DNA from: CAZNGF01 sp964572855
Lineage (GTDB): Bacteria; Bipolaricaulota; Bipolaricaulia; RBG-16-55-9; JAJCYT01
Direction: 5' to 3'
NCBI GenBank assembly: GCA_964572855.1
Contig: CAZNGF010000007.1
Location: 1-60,625 of the forward strand
Length of the DNA stretch: 60,625 nt
The notes beneath the pieces are model-generated. The model ran no database searches. It was given only the letters and a program-made list of their open reading frames with translations, and was not told the DNA's origin. Shown piece by piece: positions 1-11,394 of the stretch (the stretch's first letter is position 1; every line of letters starts with the position of its first letter). The translations under genes were made by a program, and so were the position numbers.

Positions 1-321
1 GTCGTCCCAGACCGTGGCCACATACAAGTAGACCCCGCGGGCCACGCGCTGGCCCGCTTGGTTGCTTAAGGGCCAGTCCACCGAGCGGCCGAAGATGGGG
101 CCGCTGTCGAACAGGCGCGCTCCCTGCAAATCGAACAGCTCCACGCGCAGCGCGCTGGCTTCCGACAGCGAGGTGTTGAAGCGGGCCGCGTTCTGGTAGA
201 GCGTGGCGGTCAAGGATTGACCGCCCTTGCCCTCCAGCACGAGCGAGGTCCCGAACACGGCCAACACGAGCATGAGCCCCACGCTCACCATCCCGATCCT
301 CATGTAACGCTTGCTCGTCAC
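1..321 (-). CDS. Secreted protein with FlgD-like C-terminal fold (partial, runs off the left edge)
   Basis: This is the first 107 residues of a gene that continues beyond position 1. I chose the GTG at 321 because an AGGAGG lies five bases upstream; an in-frame ATG at 303 is the alternative. A hydrophobic segment after a short basic start (MRIGMVSVGLMLVLAVFG) looks like a signal peptide. Near the window edge the protein reads RVELFDLQGARLFDSG and then GVYLYVATV. That is the pattern of FlgD-like immunoglobulin modules found at the C-termini of many secreted bacterial proteins, and the large protease at 3708-6830 ends with a similar module. Function beyond being exported is unknown. Confidence 0.7.
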   Translation of the reverse strand, partial: MTSKRYMRIGMVSVGLMLVLAVFGTSLVLEGKGGQSLTATLYQNAARFNTSLSEASALRVELFDLQGARLFDSGPIFGRSVDWPLSNQAGQRVARGVYLYVATVWDD

Positions 322-481
322 GCTAACCTCCTTTGATTATCCGAGTCAGTCGCATGTTCATCCCGTTCGTTTCATAGGCTCTGCTCCCTGTTCAGGGCCT
401 GACTACGCGCTTGGCAAAGCGCATACTCGCGTTTCAGAGAACTAGGTGGGTTCGCCGTTTGCCAAGCGCTTGCCCGAGGTC

Positions 482-3115
<2,634 letters not shown>

Positions 3116-3186
3116 GCGGCATCAACCTCCTCGAGCGATTGCGTGCCATCCTCTTCCGCATGGTAGCACATCCCAAGCGGTCGCGG

Positions 3187-3711
3187 TCATCGGATCACGA
3201 CCCGCCCCTCCCGCACGTCCAGCGCAAGCGGCAGGTTGTCCTGGTTGGCGGCGTTGGTGACGCTCATCCGGACCTGGGTCGCACCGGCTTTCAAGCCCTT
3301 GAGCGCGATGTTGAGCACGCCCCCGGCGCGCGGGAACGGGCCCGGCGCGGCCACGCGGGCGATGAACGTCACGCGGCCCTGCGCGTTGTCGACGTGGACC
3401 GCGTCCAGGGTCCACGGCGGGAGCGCGCTCACGGACTGGACCTGGAGCAAGGCGGGGTCGAAGGCGATGGCGTCGCCGGCCAGCGGGCTCACCTCGATGC
3501 CCTGCAGCCGCTGGCCCGCCGGCGCGCTCGCCGACAGCGTGAGCGCGGCCGTCTGGCCCGCGCCCAGCGTCGCGTCGGAGAGCGCTAGGCCGCTCCCGTC
3601 GCCGACCAGGCCCGGCAGCAGGAGCAACAGCAAGAGCGCCTCCTTGCCCACGCACCCGCCCAGCGAGAGCGCGAGCCCGCCCAGTCCGATCGCCGAGCAC
3701 GCGCGTCTCAT
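3187..3711 (-). CDS. Small lipoprotein with a cohesin-like domain
   Basis: A 174-residue protein with a lipoprotein signal: hydrophobic stretch, then LSLGGC (residues 15-20), which fits a lipobox with Cys20 as the lipidated residue. After a leucine run, residues 40-174 form a beta-rich domain with features of cohesin modules: an opening in which a property is 'assigned' to T/A-rich strands, FDPALLQVQSV in the middle, and a repeating hydrophobic pattern at the end. The same FDPAxxQV motif occurs in the cohesin-like segment of the neighbouring protease. The start codon overlaps the stop of that protease (3708-3711), so the two are translationally coupled. I infer a surface anchor for the protease's dockerin. 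The domain assignment rests on motif resemblance only. Confidence 0.6.
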   Translation of the reverse strand: MRRACSAIGLGGLALSLGGCVGKEALLLLLLLPGLVGDGSGLALSDATLGAGQTAALTLSASAPAGQRLQGIEVSPLAGDAIAFDPALLQVQSVSALPPWTLDAVHVDNAQGRVTFIARVAAPGPFPRAGGVLNIALKGLKAGATQVRMSVTNAANQDNLPLALDVREGRVVIR

Positions 3712-6700
3712 CGCAGCACCGCCAGTTTCCGGATCGGCAGGGTCAGCCGCTCGCCGTTGACCCCCTCCACGACGACGGCGTACAGGTAGACGCCGTTGGC
3801 CGCGGGGCGGCCGCGGGCGTCGCGCAAGGACCAGCGCAGAGCCGTGCCGTCTGCCCGGCCATGGAAGACCCGGCGGCCCGCTAGGTCGAACACGGTCACC
3901 GCCAGCGCGCGGACGCCCTGTCCTTGTACCTTGAACTCCACGCCCCGAGCGCGGCGCGCGGCAAAGGCGCCCCGCACCGCCAACGGCACCCGTTGGCCCA
4001 GCGCGACCCGCCCGGCCTCGACGGCGAGTTGCACGGGCTGTCCTCGTCGGTCCAACGCGAGGTCCGGCCGCAAGTCGAGCGGGCTGCGCGCGCCGGGCTC
4101 GCCCACGGCCTCGACGGTCAGTTCCACGGGCGCACCGCTGACCTGCCCGCGCAAGCTGGCGGCCACGAAGCGCACCTCGCCGCGGACGGGGTCGATCGCG
4201 GCGGCGAGCACGCGGTGGCCGTTCAACCCGCGCACCTCGCGCACCTGAATCACCGCCGGGTCGAAGCGCAGCCGGCCCGCAGGGCCGACCTGCAGCCCCG
4301 CCAGCGGCGCGCCCGCCCGCAGCCGCACGGTGGCGCGCTCGCCCGGCGTCAGCGTGAGCGCTTTCGGCCAGGTCAGCGCGATCGGCGCGGCCTCGTCCGG
4401 CGCGCGCGCCTGCGGCTTCGTGCCCAGCGTGCGGATGGCGCCGGTGAGGAAGCGCGCGCAGTGGGCGATGTCCTGCAGGTCGATCTGCCCGTCGCGGTTG
4501 GCGTCGGCGTTGGCCCGTTGCGCCGCCGACAGCGATTTCTGACCGATGAGGAAGCCGGCCAGCTCGTTGAGGTCGAACAGGTCGCGGTCCTGGTCGCGCT
4601 GGACGTCGCAGCGCGCCTTCCCCTGCAGGGTCCAGCGCAGCGTGAGTTCGTCGTCGAGGGCGGGGGCGTTCTCGCTGAAGGTGGTGGCCGCGCTCGGGGA
4701 GACTTGCACGCCCACCGTCGCGCTCCCGCCGCGGTCGAACGTGGCGCAGTCGTCGCCGAAGTGGACGTCGCGGTAGTTAAACAGGAGGTCGTCGCTGCTC
4801 TCGGAGAGCACGACCTGAAAGCGGATGGCTCCCGCACAGGACGGGAAGTGCCGCGCGTGGCGCCACTCGATCACGAGCTCGCGGCGCGGCGCGGACCCGA
4901 CCACCTCCCAGAACGCGTCGCCGTCGCCGAAGAAGATTAAATCGTCCCAGAAGGGCGCCACCAGCGTCTGGAAGTTGCCGTTGGGCAGCGAGGCGTTCTG
5001 GAACGGGACGAAGGGAGCGACCTCGAAGCTGAGCGCCCCGTTGCTGGAGACGCGCACGTGGGAGAACTGCGACGCGGCGAACCGGAGCGGAAAAGGCGGC
5101 ACGACCGTGCGCTCGCCGTCGTCGCCGAAGCCCAGCGGCGCTCCCTGAATCTCGCGCCAGGAAAACGCCTCGGCCCGGACGTGGTAAGCCGTGGCGGGCG
5201 CGTTGACCGTGAGGGTCGAGCCGTCCGGGAAGCCGAGCGCGAACGGGCCGCCCTCGGGCACGGTCCAGGTGCCGGCGTAGAGCCCGTCGCCGGCGGCCAG
5301 GTCCGCGCCCTGGCCGTCGTCCCTGAGCGCCACGGTTTGGGCGCCCGCGTTGACGTCGACCGTCACGGTCCCGGCCGCCTGGCCGCAGCGCAGGTTGAGC
5401 GCCTGGAACGTGAGGGTCGAACCGGCCGGCACGGCCAGCTGGTCCTGTTGCGGGCGCAGGAGGCGGAAGAGCGTCCGGTTCTGGCACTGCAGCGCTTGGA
5501 ACGCGTTCAGGCGCCGGCCCGTGATCGTCTCGGCGAGCGCGGGGAGGGTGTCCCCGCCCGCCAGCATCAGGTTCTTGAGCGCGCGCCAGTCGCGCGCGCG
5601 GTCGTGCGCCTTCAACAGGACCGCGGTCCCGCTGGCGTAGGCCGTGGCCATCGAGGTCCCGCTCAGGAAGCTGAAGTCCCCGCCGTCGACCGTGCTCAGG
5701 ACGCTGACGCCGGGCGCGCCGAGGTGGACGGTGTGGGCGCCGAACTGGCTGAACGGGGCCTTGCGGTCGTCGTGGTCGGTGGCCGCCACCGAGACGACGT
5801 TGGGGACGAAGTAGTTGGCGGGGTAGAACGGGACGAGGTCGTTGTCGCCGCCCCCGTTGCCGGCCGCGGCGAAGAAGAGCAGCCCGGCGTCCATCTGGGC
5901 GGCGATGGCGTCCTTGAGCGCCTGGGAGAACCCGCCGCCGCCCCAGCTGTTGTTGCTGGCCACCACGTTGACGCCGCGCTGCTTCATGAGCAGGACGTAG
6001 TCCAGACAGTCGATGGCGTCGGCGATCGTGCCCCCGCCGGGTCCCAGGAAGCGGCAGGGGAGGATTTGAACCCGAAAGGCCACGCCGGCGACCCCGAGGG
6101 CGTTGTCCCCGGCCGCGCCCAGGATGCCGGCCACGTGCGTGCCGTGCCCGTCGGTGTCGAGGGGGTCGCCGTCGTCGGAGAACGTGTCGATCCCGACGCA
6201 GTCGTCGACGAAGCCGTTGCCGTCGTCGTCGACGCCGGGCGTCCCGGCGCACTCGGGCGCGTTTTGGAACGCGTTGGGCGCCAGGTCGGGGTGGGTGTAG
6301 TCGATCCCCGTGTCCAGCAGCGCGACCACGAGCTCCTCGTCCCCCGTGCTGAGGTCCCAGGCCTCGGCGGCGTCGATGTCGGCGTCGGGCGTGCCGCCGG
6401 TCTGCCCCGTGTTGTCGAGCCCCCACAGCGCGGCGAAGTGGACGTCGTCGGGCACGAGCTCGGGTCTCAGCGCGTGGCTCGGCGGGGGGGCGGGCGCCGT
6501 GGGATGCACGACGTAGTTGGGCTCGGCGTATTCGACGCTCGGATCCTTCGAGAGGCGCCTGATCGCTTGGCTGACCGTTTCGCCGGGGGGCAGTTCGATC
6601 AACAGCAGGTTGTCGACGGAGCGATACCGCTTGACCAACGTCATCTCGGGGTACGCGTCCCTGAAGCCGCTCTCGGCCAGAAAGCCGGGAAACGGCTTGA

Positions 6701-6830
6701 GCTTGACCAGCACCTCCCGCTCGGCGAAGATGGGCTTGCTGTGGTCGGCAGGCATGGCGCCCACGAGGGGAAACGCCGTCCCCGAGGCCAGCGCAAAGGC
6801 GATCAACGTGCCCGCTACGACTCTCAACAT
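3708..6830 (-). CDS. Multidomain secreted subtilase with dockerin, cohesin-like and FlgD-like modules
   Basis: About 1040 residues from the ATG at 6830, which has GGGAGGG just upstream and is followed at once by a signal peptide (MLRVVAGTLIAFALASG). An inhibitor-like prodomain covers about 35-110. The S8 triad is Asp173 (LLDTGIDYTHPD), His229 (DGHGTHVAG) and Ser393 (LSGTSMATAYASG). Residues 560-735 form a beta-rich region. Residues 742-797 hold two dockerin-type calcium loops: DQDRDLFDLNE, and the near-ideal DANRDGQIDLQD. Residues 822-950 resemble a cohesin-type domain (RFDPAVIQVREV). The last 75 residues are a FlgD-like module ending in GVYLYAVVV. Having a dockerin plus a cohesin-like domain in one protease, overlapping a cohesin-like lipoprotein gene, suggests assembly at the cell surface. 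An upstream GTG at 6938 would extend the N-terminus ahead of the signal peptide and is unlikely. Confidence 0.88.
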   Translation of the reverse strand: MLRVVAGTLIAFALASGTAFPLVGAMPADHSKPIFAEREVLVKLKPFPGFLAESGFRDAYPEMTLVKRYRSVDNLLLIELPPGETVSQAIRRLSKDPSVEYAEPNYVVHPTAPAPPPSHALRPELVPDDVHFAALWGLDNTGQTGGTPDADIDAAEAWDLSTGDEELVVALLDTGIDYTHPDLAPNAFQNAPECAGTPGVDDDGNGFVDDCVGIDTFSDDGDPLDTDGHGTHVAGILGAAGDNALGVAGVAFRVQILPCRFLGPGGGTIADAIDCLDYVLLMKQRGVNVVASNNSWGGGGFSQALKDAIAAQMDAGLLFFAAAGNGGGDNDLVPFYPANYFVPNVVSVAATDHDDRKAPFSQFGAHTVHLGAPGVSVLSTVDGGDFSFLSGTSMATAYASGTAVLLKAHDRARDWRALKNLMLAGGDTLPALAETITGRRLNAFQALQCQNRTLFRLLRPQQDQLAVPAGSTLTFQALNLRCGQAAGTVTVDVNAGAQTVALRDDGQGADLAAGDGLYAGTWTVPEGGPFALGFPDGSTLTVNAPATAYHVRAEAFSWREIQGAPLGFGDDGERTVVPPFPLRFAASQFSHVRVSSNGALSFEVAPFVPFQNASLPNGNFQTLVAPFWDDLIFFGDGDAFWEVVGSAPRRELVIEWRHARHFPSCAGAIRFQVVLSESSDDLLFNYRDVHFGDDCATFDRGGSATVGVQVSPSAATTFSENAPALDDELTLRWTLQGKARCDVQRDQDRDLFDLNELAGFLIGQKSLSAAQRANADANRDGQIDLQDIAHCARFLTGAIRTLGTKPQARAPDEAAPIALTWPKALTLTPGERATVRLRAGAPLAGLQVGPAGRLRFDPAVIQVREVRGLNGHRVLAAAIDPVRGEVRFVAASLRGQVSGAPVELTVEAVGEPGARSPLDLRPDLALDRRGQPVQLAVEAGRVALGQRVPLAVRGAFAARRARGVEFKVQGQGVRALAVTVFDLAGRRVFHGRADGTALRWSLRDARGRPAANGVYLYAVVVEGVNGERLTLPIRKLAVLR

Positions 6831-6971
6831 GGCCCTCCCACGGGTAGAATTGGCGTTTAGAGAACATGCTGCATCGCCGGGGCTTTTGCAAGCAAGGTCT
6901 CGTGTCAAAGGGCCGGGGTGGCCGGGCGGTCCGGCCACGGCCGCACGATTTGCGACGCGGAAGGGTGTGCG

Positions 6972-8858
6972 TTGACGGGGTTTTTCAGACGCCTGCTGGT
7001 TAAGACCCGCTTCAAGCGCGTGCTGTTCTTCCTGGCGGCCGACGTGTTCTTGCTCTCCTTTTCGATTTACGCCGCGCTCTGGCTCCGGTTCGAGGGCCAG
7101 ATCCCGGCGCGCTTTCTCGGCGACCTGGAGCTGTTGATCCCGCTGGCCGCGGGGCTCAAGCTGCCGGTGTTTTACCTGCAGGGGCTCTACGGCATCAGCT
7201 GGTCCTACGTCAGCGTGCGCGAGCTGATCTCGGTGGGCAAGGGCGTGGTCTACGGCTCGCTGCTGCTGGGGACGGCCTTCTTCGTGTTCCGTATGGAGCC
7301 GATTTTAAGCGGCTTCCCGCGTTCCGTGCTCGTGATCGACCTGCTGCTGAGCCTCGTGCTGGTCGGGGGCTTGCGCGCGGCGCGGCGGGTTTACCTGCAG
7401 TTCTTCAAGCGCTTTCCGCTCTCGGGCCGGCGCACGCTGATCGTGGGGGCGGGCGACGCGGGCGAGCAGATCGCCCGCGCCATGCTCAACGAGCGGCGCA
7501 CGGCCTACATGCCGGTGGGCCTCGTCGACGACGACCCGGCCAAGCGGGGCGTGTCGATCCACGGCGTGCGCGTGCTGGGGCCGCGGTCATCCATCCCCGA
7601 GCTTGTGGCCAAGTACGACGTCGAGGAGCTGCTGATCGCGATGCCCTCGTCCAGCCCGGCAGCCGTGCGCGAAACGATCGCGCTGGGCCGGGAAGCGGGT
7701 CTGAAGGCGATCAAGACGCTGCCGGGCTTTCACGAGCTCGTGACCGGGCAGGTGGACCTGGGCGACATCCGCGCGGTTCAGGTCGAGGACCTGCTGGGGC
7801 GCGACCCCGTCGAGGTCGACGTTCGCGAGGTCGAGCGCGAGCTCAAGGGCAAGGCCGTGCTGGTGACGGGGGCTGCGGGCTCGATCGGCGCCGAGCTGTG
7901 CCGGCAGATCGTCCAGTTCGCGCCCGCCAAGTTGCTCGCGCTGGACCAGGACGAAACGGGGCTGTTCCACCTCGAGGCCGAGCTGCGCGAGGCGGCCCCC
8001 GACCTCCCCGTCCGGGCCGTGATCGCCGACGTGAACGACCGCGGCAAGCTGGCGCGGCTGTTCCAGAGCGAACGCCCGCAGGTCGTGTTCCACGCCGCGG
8101 CCTACAAGCACGTTCCGCTGGTCGAGGCCAACCCCGACGAAGGCGTCAAAAACAACGTGCTGGGCACGTACGCCGCGGCCGCGGCCGCGCGCGAATTCGG
8201 GGCCGAGAGGTTCGTGCTGATCTCGACCGACAAGGCCGTCAACCCCAGCTCGGTGATGGGCGCGACCAAGCGCCTGGCCGAGCGGGTGGTGCAGGCGCTT
8301 AACGAGCCGGGCGGCACGCGCTTTTCGGCGGTGCGCTTCGGCAACGTGCTGGGCAGTCGGGGCAGCGTGATCCCGACCTTCCAGGCCCAGATCGCGCGTG
8401 GCGGCCCCGTCACGGTCACGCACCCCGAGGTGAAGCGCTACTTCATGGTCCCGTCCGAGGCCGTGTTGCTCGTGTTGCAGGCGGGCGCGCTGGGGCGGGG
8501 CGGCGAGGTGTTCGTGCTCGACATGGGCGAGCCGGTGAAAATCGTCGAGCTGGCGCGCGAGATGATCCGTCTGTCGGGACTGGAGCCCGACCGCGACGTC
8601 CCCGTCGTGTTCACGGGGCTGCGCCCGGGCGAGAAGCTCTACGAGGAACTCCTGACGGCCGAGGAGGGCACGGCCGCCACCCGGCACGAGAAGATCTTCG
8701 TGGCGCGGCTGGAGGCGCCGTGGACTGCGGAGGAGCTGGAGACGAATCTCGCGCGGCTGCGCGAGCTGACCCAGGCGGACCGCGCGGCCGTGATCGCGGC
8801 GCTGCGCGAGCTCGTGCCCGGCTACGCGCCGACGGCCGAGGGGACCAGGATCGAGTAG
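6972..8858 (+). CDS. Membrane-bound nucleoside-diphosphate-sugar 4,6-dehydratase (CapD/PglF type)
   Basis: Converts a UDP-HexNAc to a 4-keto-6-deoxy sugar for surface polysaccharide or glycan synthesis. The N-terminus has four hydrophobic helices (about residues 15-130). A CoA-binding-like Rossmann segment follows, with GAGDAGEQ, and then the catalytic short-chain dehydrogenase domain with TGAAGSIGAELCRQ. Long members of this family replace the usual Tyr of the SxxxK/YxxxK motif with Met, and here the corresponding ISTDKAVNPSSVMGATKR is present. RPGEKLYEEL near the end is also family-typical. I chose the TTG start at 6972 (GGAAGGG six bases upstream); a GTG at 6918 would add 18 residues that do not look like protein of this family. 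It is the only sugar gene in the window. Confidence 0.9.
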   Translation: MTGFFRRLLVKTRFKRVLFFLAADVFLLSFSIYAALWLRFEGQIPARFLGDLELLIPLAAGLKLPVFYLQGLYGISWSYVSVRELISVGKGVVYGSLLLGTAFFVFRMEPILSGFPRSVLVIDLLLSLVLVGGLRAARRVYLQFFKRFPLSGRRTLIVGAGDAGEQIARAMLNERRTAYMPVGLVDDDPAKRGVSIHGVRVLGPRSSIPELVAKYDVEELLIAMPSSSPAAVRETIALGREAGLKAIKTLPGFHELVTGQVDLGDIRAVQVEDLLGRDPVEVDVREVERELKGKAVLVTGAAGSIGAELCRQIVQFAPAKLLALDQDETGLFHLEAELREAAPDLPVRAVIADVNDRGKLARLFQSERPQVVFHAAAYKHVPLVEANPDEGVKNNVLGTYAAAAAAREFGAERFVLISTDKAVNPSSVMGATKRLAERVVQALNEPGGTRFSAVRFGNVLGSRGSVIPTFQAQIARGGPVTVTHPEVKRYFMVPSEAVLLVLQAGALGRGGEVFVLDMGEPVKIVELAREMIRLSGLEPDRDVPVVFTGLRPGEKLYEELLTAEEGTAATRHEKIFVARLEAPWTAEELETNLARLRELTQADRAAVIAALRELVPGYAPTAEGTRIE

Positions 8859-8895
8859 GGCCGGTTGCACTCCAGAGGGCGTGCGGCGGGTGTGG

Positions 8896-9534
8896 CTATT
8901 CCCCCAACATCTCCGACAGGCACGGCAGCACGCGGGGCAACGGCGTTTGGAACAGCCAGTCGGCGGAAAGCCAGAAGCCGGGCACGGCCTCGCTGGCCAC
9001 GGTCCCCGTTTGTACGGATTCCACGGCGTAGCGCGCCTCCCGCAGCCGGTGGACGACCAGCGTCGCACGTTCGGCGTCGAGCGCCCAGTACTCGGGGACG
9101 CCGGCGCGGGCGTAGTCCGCAGCCTTTTCGGTCAGGTCGACCGTGCGGGTGGCGGGGCTGAGCACCTCGGCCACGAGCGCGGGACGCACGTCCAGCGGCA
9201 CGCCTGTGGCTTGCGCGGCCTCGTCCGGCGCGAGCACGAACACGTCCGGCTCGCGCACGACCTCGGGGGCCAAGCGCACGGCGGCGGGGCCGGTTAGGAC
9301 CTCCCCCCATCCTTTGCGTTCGCAGTAGCCGCTCAGTAAATTGAACAGAAAGCCGACGATCCGTTGGTGTTCCGCCGTGGCCGGTGAGTTCATCAACACC
9401 TCCCCTCGCACGTACTCCCAGATCGCGTTGTCCGGCGCCTCCCGTAGGTAGCGCGCCAGGCTCCAGCCGCCGAGCCGCAGCACGTAGGGCTCGCGAATCG
9501 GGTTCTTGCGCTCGTCGACGACCTGCAAGGGCAT
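8896..9534 (-). CDS. Uma2 family protein (DUF820, predicted PD-(D/E)XK endonuclease fold)
   Basis: A 212-residue protein with the usual layout of this family. Near the centre are REPDVFVLAPDE and ALVAEVLSPATRTVDLTEKAADYARAGVPEYWALD, giving the acidic residues and Lys expected of a restriction-like nuclease fold. The ATG at 9534 follows a GGGGGGAG stretch. The family is very abundant in Chloroflexi, Cyanobacteria and Deinococcota, often in multicopy, and its biological role is not settled. It sits alone, convergent with the sugar dehydratase gene and beside a transposon-derived gene, which fits the accessory character of this patch. Confidence 0.85.
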   Translation of the reverse strand: MPLQVVDERKNPIREPYVLRLGGWSLARYLREAPDNAIWEYVRGEVLMNSPATAEHQRIVGFLFNLLSGYCERKGWGEVLTGPAAVRLAPEVVREPDVFVLAPDEAAQATGVPLDVRPALVAEVLSPATRTVDLTEKAADYARAGVPEYWALDAERATLVVHRLREARYAVESVQTGTVASEAVPGFWLSADWLFQTPLPRVLPCLSEMLGE

Positions 9535-9633
9535 GGCTCCCCCCTTTCGGGCCCATCGTACAAGAAGGACGCAGGGCTGCCTACGACACGACCGCCGCGA
9601 TCGTTGACCTCAGTGTGATCGTGATACGATCCT

Positions 9634-9742
9634 GTAGAGGCGCGATTCATCGCGCCCGCTCTACGCGCCGTGTCCCTTGCGATGTGACGTCGTGCGACGC
9701 TCCGGGCGCGTAGCCGCGGGTCCAATGAATTGGACCCCTACG
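9634..9742. repeat. Paired palindromic repeat, family A copy 1
   Basis: Two palindromes about 60 bases apart: GGCGCGAT-TCA-TCGCGCC (within 9634-9657) and GGGTCCAAT-GA-ATTGGACCC (9718-9737, ending CCTACG at 9742). The outer ends GTAG... and ...CTAC are mutually complementary, so the whole unit is itself an imperfect inverted repeat. Related pairs occur at 17137-17244, 29920-29985 (order reversed), 31517-31624 and 39187-39248. Confidence 0.9.
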
Positions 9743-9761
9743 TTTGAGAACCTGTCAACGA

Positions 9762-9786
9762 CCCGCCCCCTAAAGGGGGAACGGGC
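9762..9786 (-). ncRNA. Predicted 3' hairpin of the TnpB-associated guide RNA (right-end region)
   Basis: On the minus strand the tnpB 3' end folds into a perfect stem: CCCG/CGGG outside and CCCCC/GGGGG inside, around a short loop. The hairpin spans the tnpB stop codon (9770-9772). In characterised TnpB systems the reRNA/omegaRNA covers the 3' end of tnpB and the transposon right end, with the guide beginning just beyond it. The candidate right end is the TCAA-containing stretch around 9743-9752. The exact end cannot be set by eye. Confidence 0.5.
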
Positions 9787-10927
9787 TTGCAACTGCAAGA
9801 GGCTGCGTTGCTTTTGGGCCGGTTGACGGCGGCCTCTCCGGCAGCGCGAACTGGGGCTCTGCCCGCCGGAGCAGATTATGACAGGAGTTGAAATCAGCGT
9901 GAGCACGATGACCACAAGTTTTGCAGGAGAACCTGTGACCGGAGCGAGAGCTACGCACGCCGCACATCGAGCAGTCTTGGCTGGTGTAGGCGGGGTTGAC
10001 GTAAACCACGTTGGCCCCCGCCCACTGCGCCTTGTACTCGATGAACTGTTGCAACTGGCGAAACGCCCAAGAGTGGTGCTCGTAGCGTTCGTCCTTGCGG
10101 CGTTGCGTGCGGTCTCGGATGTGCGTCAGGTCTTCCAGGACTACAGTATCTCCTGGGTTCAGCGTGGTCACGATCTGCTTGCTGATGCGATGGTTCACAT
10201 CGCGCATCCAGCGATGTTCTCTACCAGACAGCCGTTTGAGCACCCGGCGCGTGCTGGGTGTGCCTTTTCTATGGAGAGACTCGCGGATAGCGCGGGATTC
10301 CCGTCGCTTGTGCAGCGCGTGTTTGCCGCTGAACTTGAGGCCCGTGCTGGTCGTTGCCAGATTGACTTGGCCGAGGTCCACGCCCACGAGCTTGCCCTTG
10401 CGCCCAGTCGGGTTGGGCGCGGGGCGCTCCTCGGACAGCACGATGTTGAGGTAGAAGTGCTTCTTGCGCTTGCTGTAGTTGAGCGTGGCGCTGATAGGTT
10501 TTTGTCCAGCCAGCAAGCCACGCTGGTAGTTGCCGATGGCCAACCTGATCTTACGCCTGCCGCGCGTGGTGCTGACGTTCACACCGAAGTCGTCACCCAT
10601 CACGATCAGCCGGAACAGGTGACTGTCCAAATCAAGCGACGTGGGCCGAAACAGCTTAGGCTTGCGACGCTTGCGTTTCGCGGCCTTGATCGCCCCAGTT
10701 ACGCGGGGAAAACATCGACAGATGTAGTTCGCGGTGAGGTCATATCTGGGCTTCAAGTCGTGATAGCAAGCCCGGTGCAGGGTAATGTTGTTGGTGATGC
10801 CCTTCTCAAGCGCCACATCGAGGGCGTCATTGCACGCCTGAGAATACTTGAGCAACGTATCAGACAATGCTTCTCTGTCCTCTGGCATGACTTCGAGCTT
10901 GCACTTGACGGTCTTAACGAGTTCCAC
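9770..10927 (-). CDS. tnpB: TnpB (IS200/IS605-family OrfB), RNA-guided nuclease
   Basis: A 385-residue protein starting at a GTG (10927), giving the typical opening MELVKTVKCKL. The RuvC-like active site is intact: Asp184 in VGVDLGQVN, Glu265 in VVLEDL and Asp345 in HADFNS. A four-Cys zinc knuckle lies between the last two (CSMC at 319-322 and CKTC at 335-338). Family members are RNA-guided DNA endonucleases that help IS200/IS605 elements persist. No tnpA (Y1 transposase) gene is present on either side, so this is either a stand-alone element moved in trans or a domesticated copy. Its base composition is more mixed than that of its neighbours, consistent with transfer. Confidence 0.93.
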   Translation of the reverse strand: MELVKTVKCKLEVMPEDREALSDTLLKYSQACNDALDVALEKGITNNITLHRACYHDLKPRYDLTANYICRCFPRVTGAIKAAKRKRRKPKLFRPTSLDLDSHLFRLIVMGDDFGVNVSTTRGRRKIRLAIGNYQRGLLAGQKPISATLNYSKRKKHFYLNIVLSEERPAPNPTGRKGKLVGVDLGQVNLATTSTGLKFSGKHALHKRRESRAIRESLHRKGTPSTRRVLKRLSGREHRWMRDVNHRISKQIVTTLNPGDTVVLEDLTHIRDRTQRRKDERYEHHSWAFRQLQQFIEYKAQWAGANVVYVNPAYTSQDCSMCGVRSSRSGHRFSCKTCGHRAHADFNSCHNLLRRAEPQFALPERPPSTGPKATQPLAVASPFPL

Positions 10928-11005
10928 GATTCTCAGTATATCATAAGTGAGGTGACAAGGCAAGGGACGAAAAGGCTCCAGCCCTATCGGGCAGCGGCCA
11001 ATTCC

Positions 11006-11090
11006 ACCCTCCCCCTAAATACCCCATCCGGGGCACAGGCGGGGAGGGTCGCCTTAGCCGAATTCTATGTGGTACAGGGCGACCACATAG
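11006..11090. repeat. Two perfect inverted repeats upstream of tnpB (possible left-end structures)
   Basis: ACCCTCCCC at 11006-11014 pairs with GGGGAGGGT at 11041-11049 and encloses a CCCC/GGGG stem. CTATGTGGT at 11065-11073 pairs with ACCACATAG at 11082-11090. IS200/IS605 elements carry imperfect hairpins near their ends, and these lie in the gene-free 236 bases upstream of tnpB, so they may mark the left end. Nothing else is evident between 10928 and 11163. Confidence 0.45.
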
Positions 11091-11163
11091 GTGGAGCGCG
11101 TTCCCGCGCGTCGGGTTTGTCTTAGTCCACTCCTTAGTTTATTCTGATGAAGAGGTGGCTTCC

Positions 11164-11394
11164 ATGGCTCAAGTCAACATCCACGAGGCCAAGACACAGC
11201 TGTCCAAACTGCTGGAGCGGGTGCGGGCGGGCGAGGAGATCGTCATCGCCAAGGCGGGCAAGCCGGTCGCGCGCCTCGTGCCGCTGGCGAGCGCCCAGGA
11301 CCGGGTTCCCGGCAGCGCGCGCGGCAAAATCGAACTCGCCGGCGACTTCGACGCGCCGCTGCCCGACGACGTGCTGGAGGCGTTCCAGACGTGA
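11164..11394 (+). CDS. Phd/YefM-family antitoxin
   Basis: A 76-residue protein beginning MAQVNIHEAKTQLSKLLERV, the classical Phd/YefM N-terminus that forms the DNA-binding dimer. GEEIVIAKAGKPVARLVPL follows, also typical. The ATG at 11164 lies six bases after GAGGTG. The acidic C-terminus (FDAPLPDDVLEAFQ) is the usual toxin-wrapping tail. It overlaps the PIN-domain gene by a GTGA junction, so the pair is translationally coupled and probably autoregulated. Confidence 0.9.
   Translation: MAQVNIHEAKTQLSKLLERVRAGEEIVIAKAGKPVARLVPLASAQDRVPGSARGKIELAGDFDAPLPDDVLEAFQT

Noticed and set aside
322..481. GCGCTT/AAGCGC palindrome near 400-420 as operator or terminator
   Set aside because: Short, with no U-run and no clear promoter relation; could be chance in GC-rich DNA.
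5058..6860. 600-codon plus-strand frame opposite the second subtilase
   Set aside because: Shadow of the protease gene; no recognisable domain and no ribosome site.
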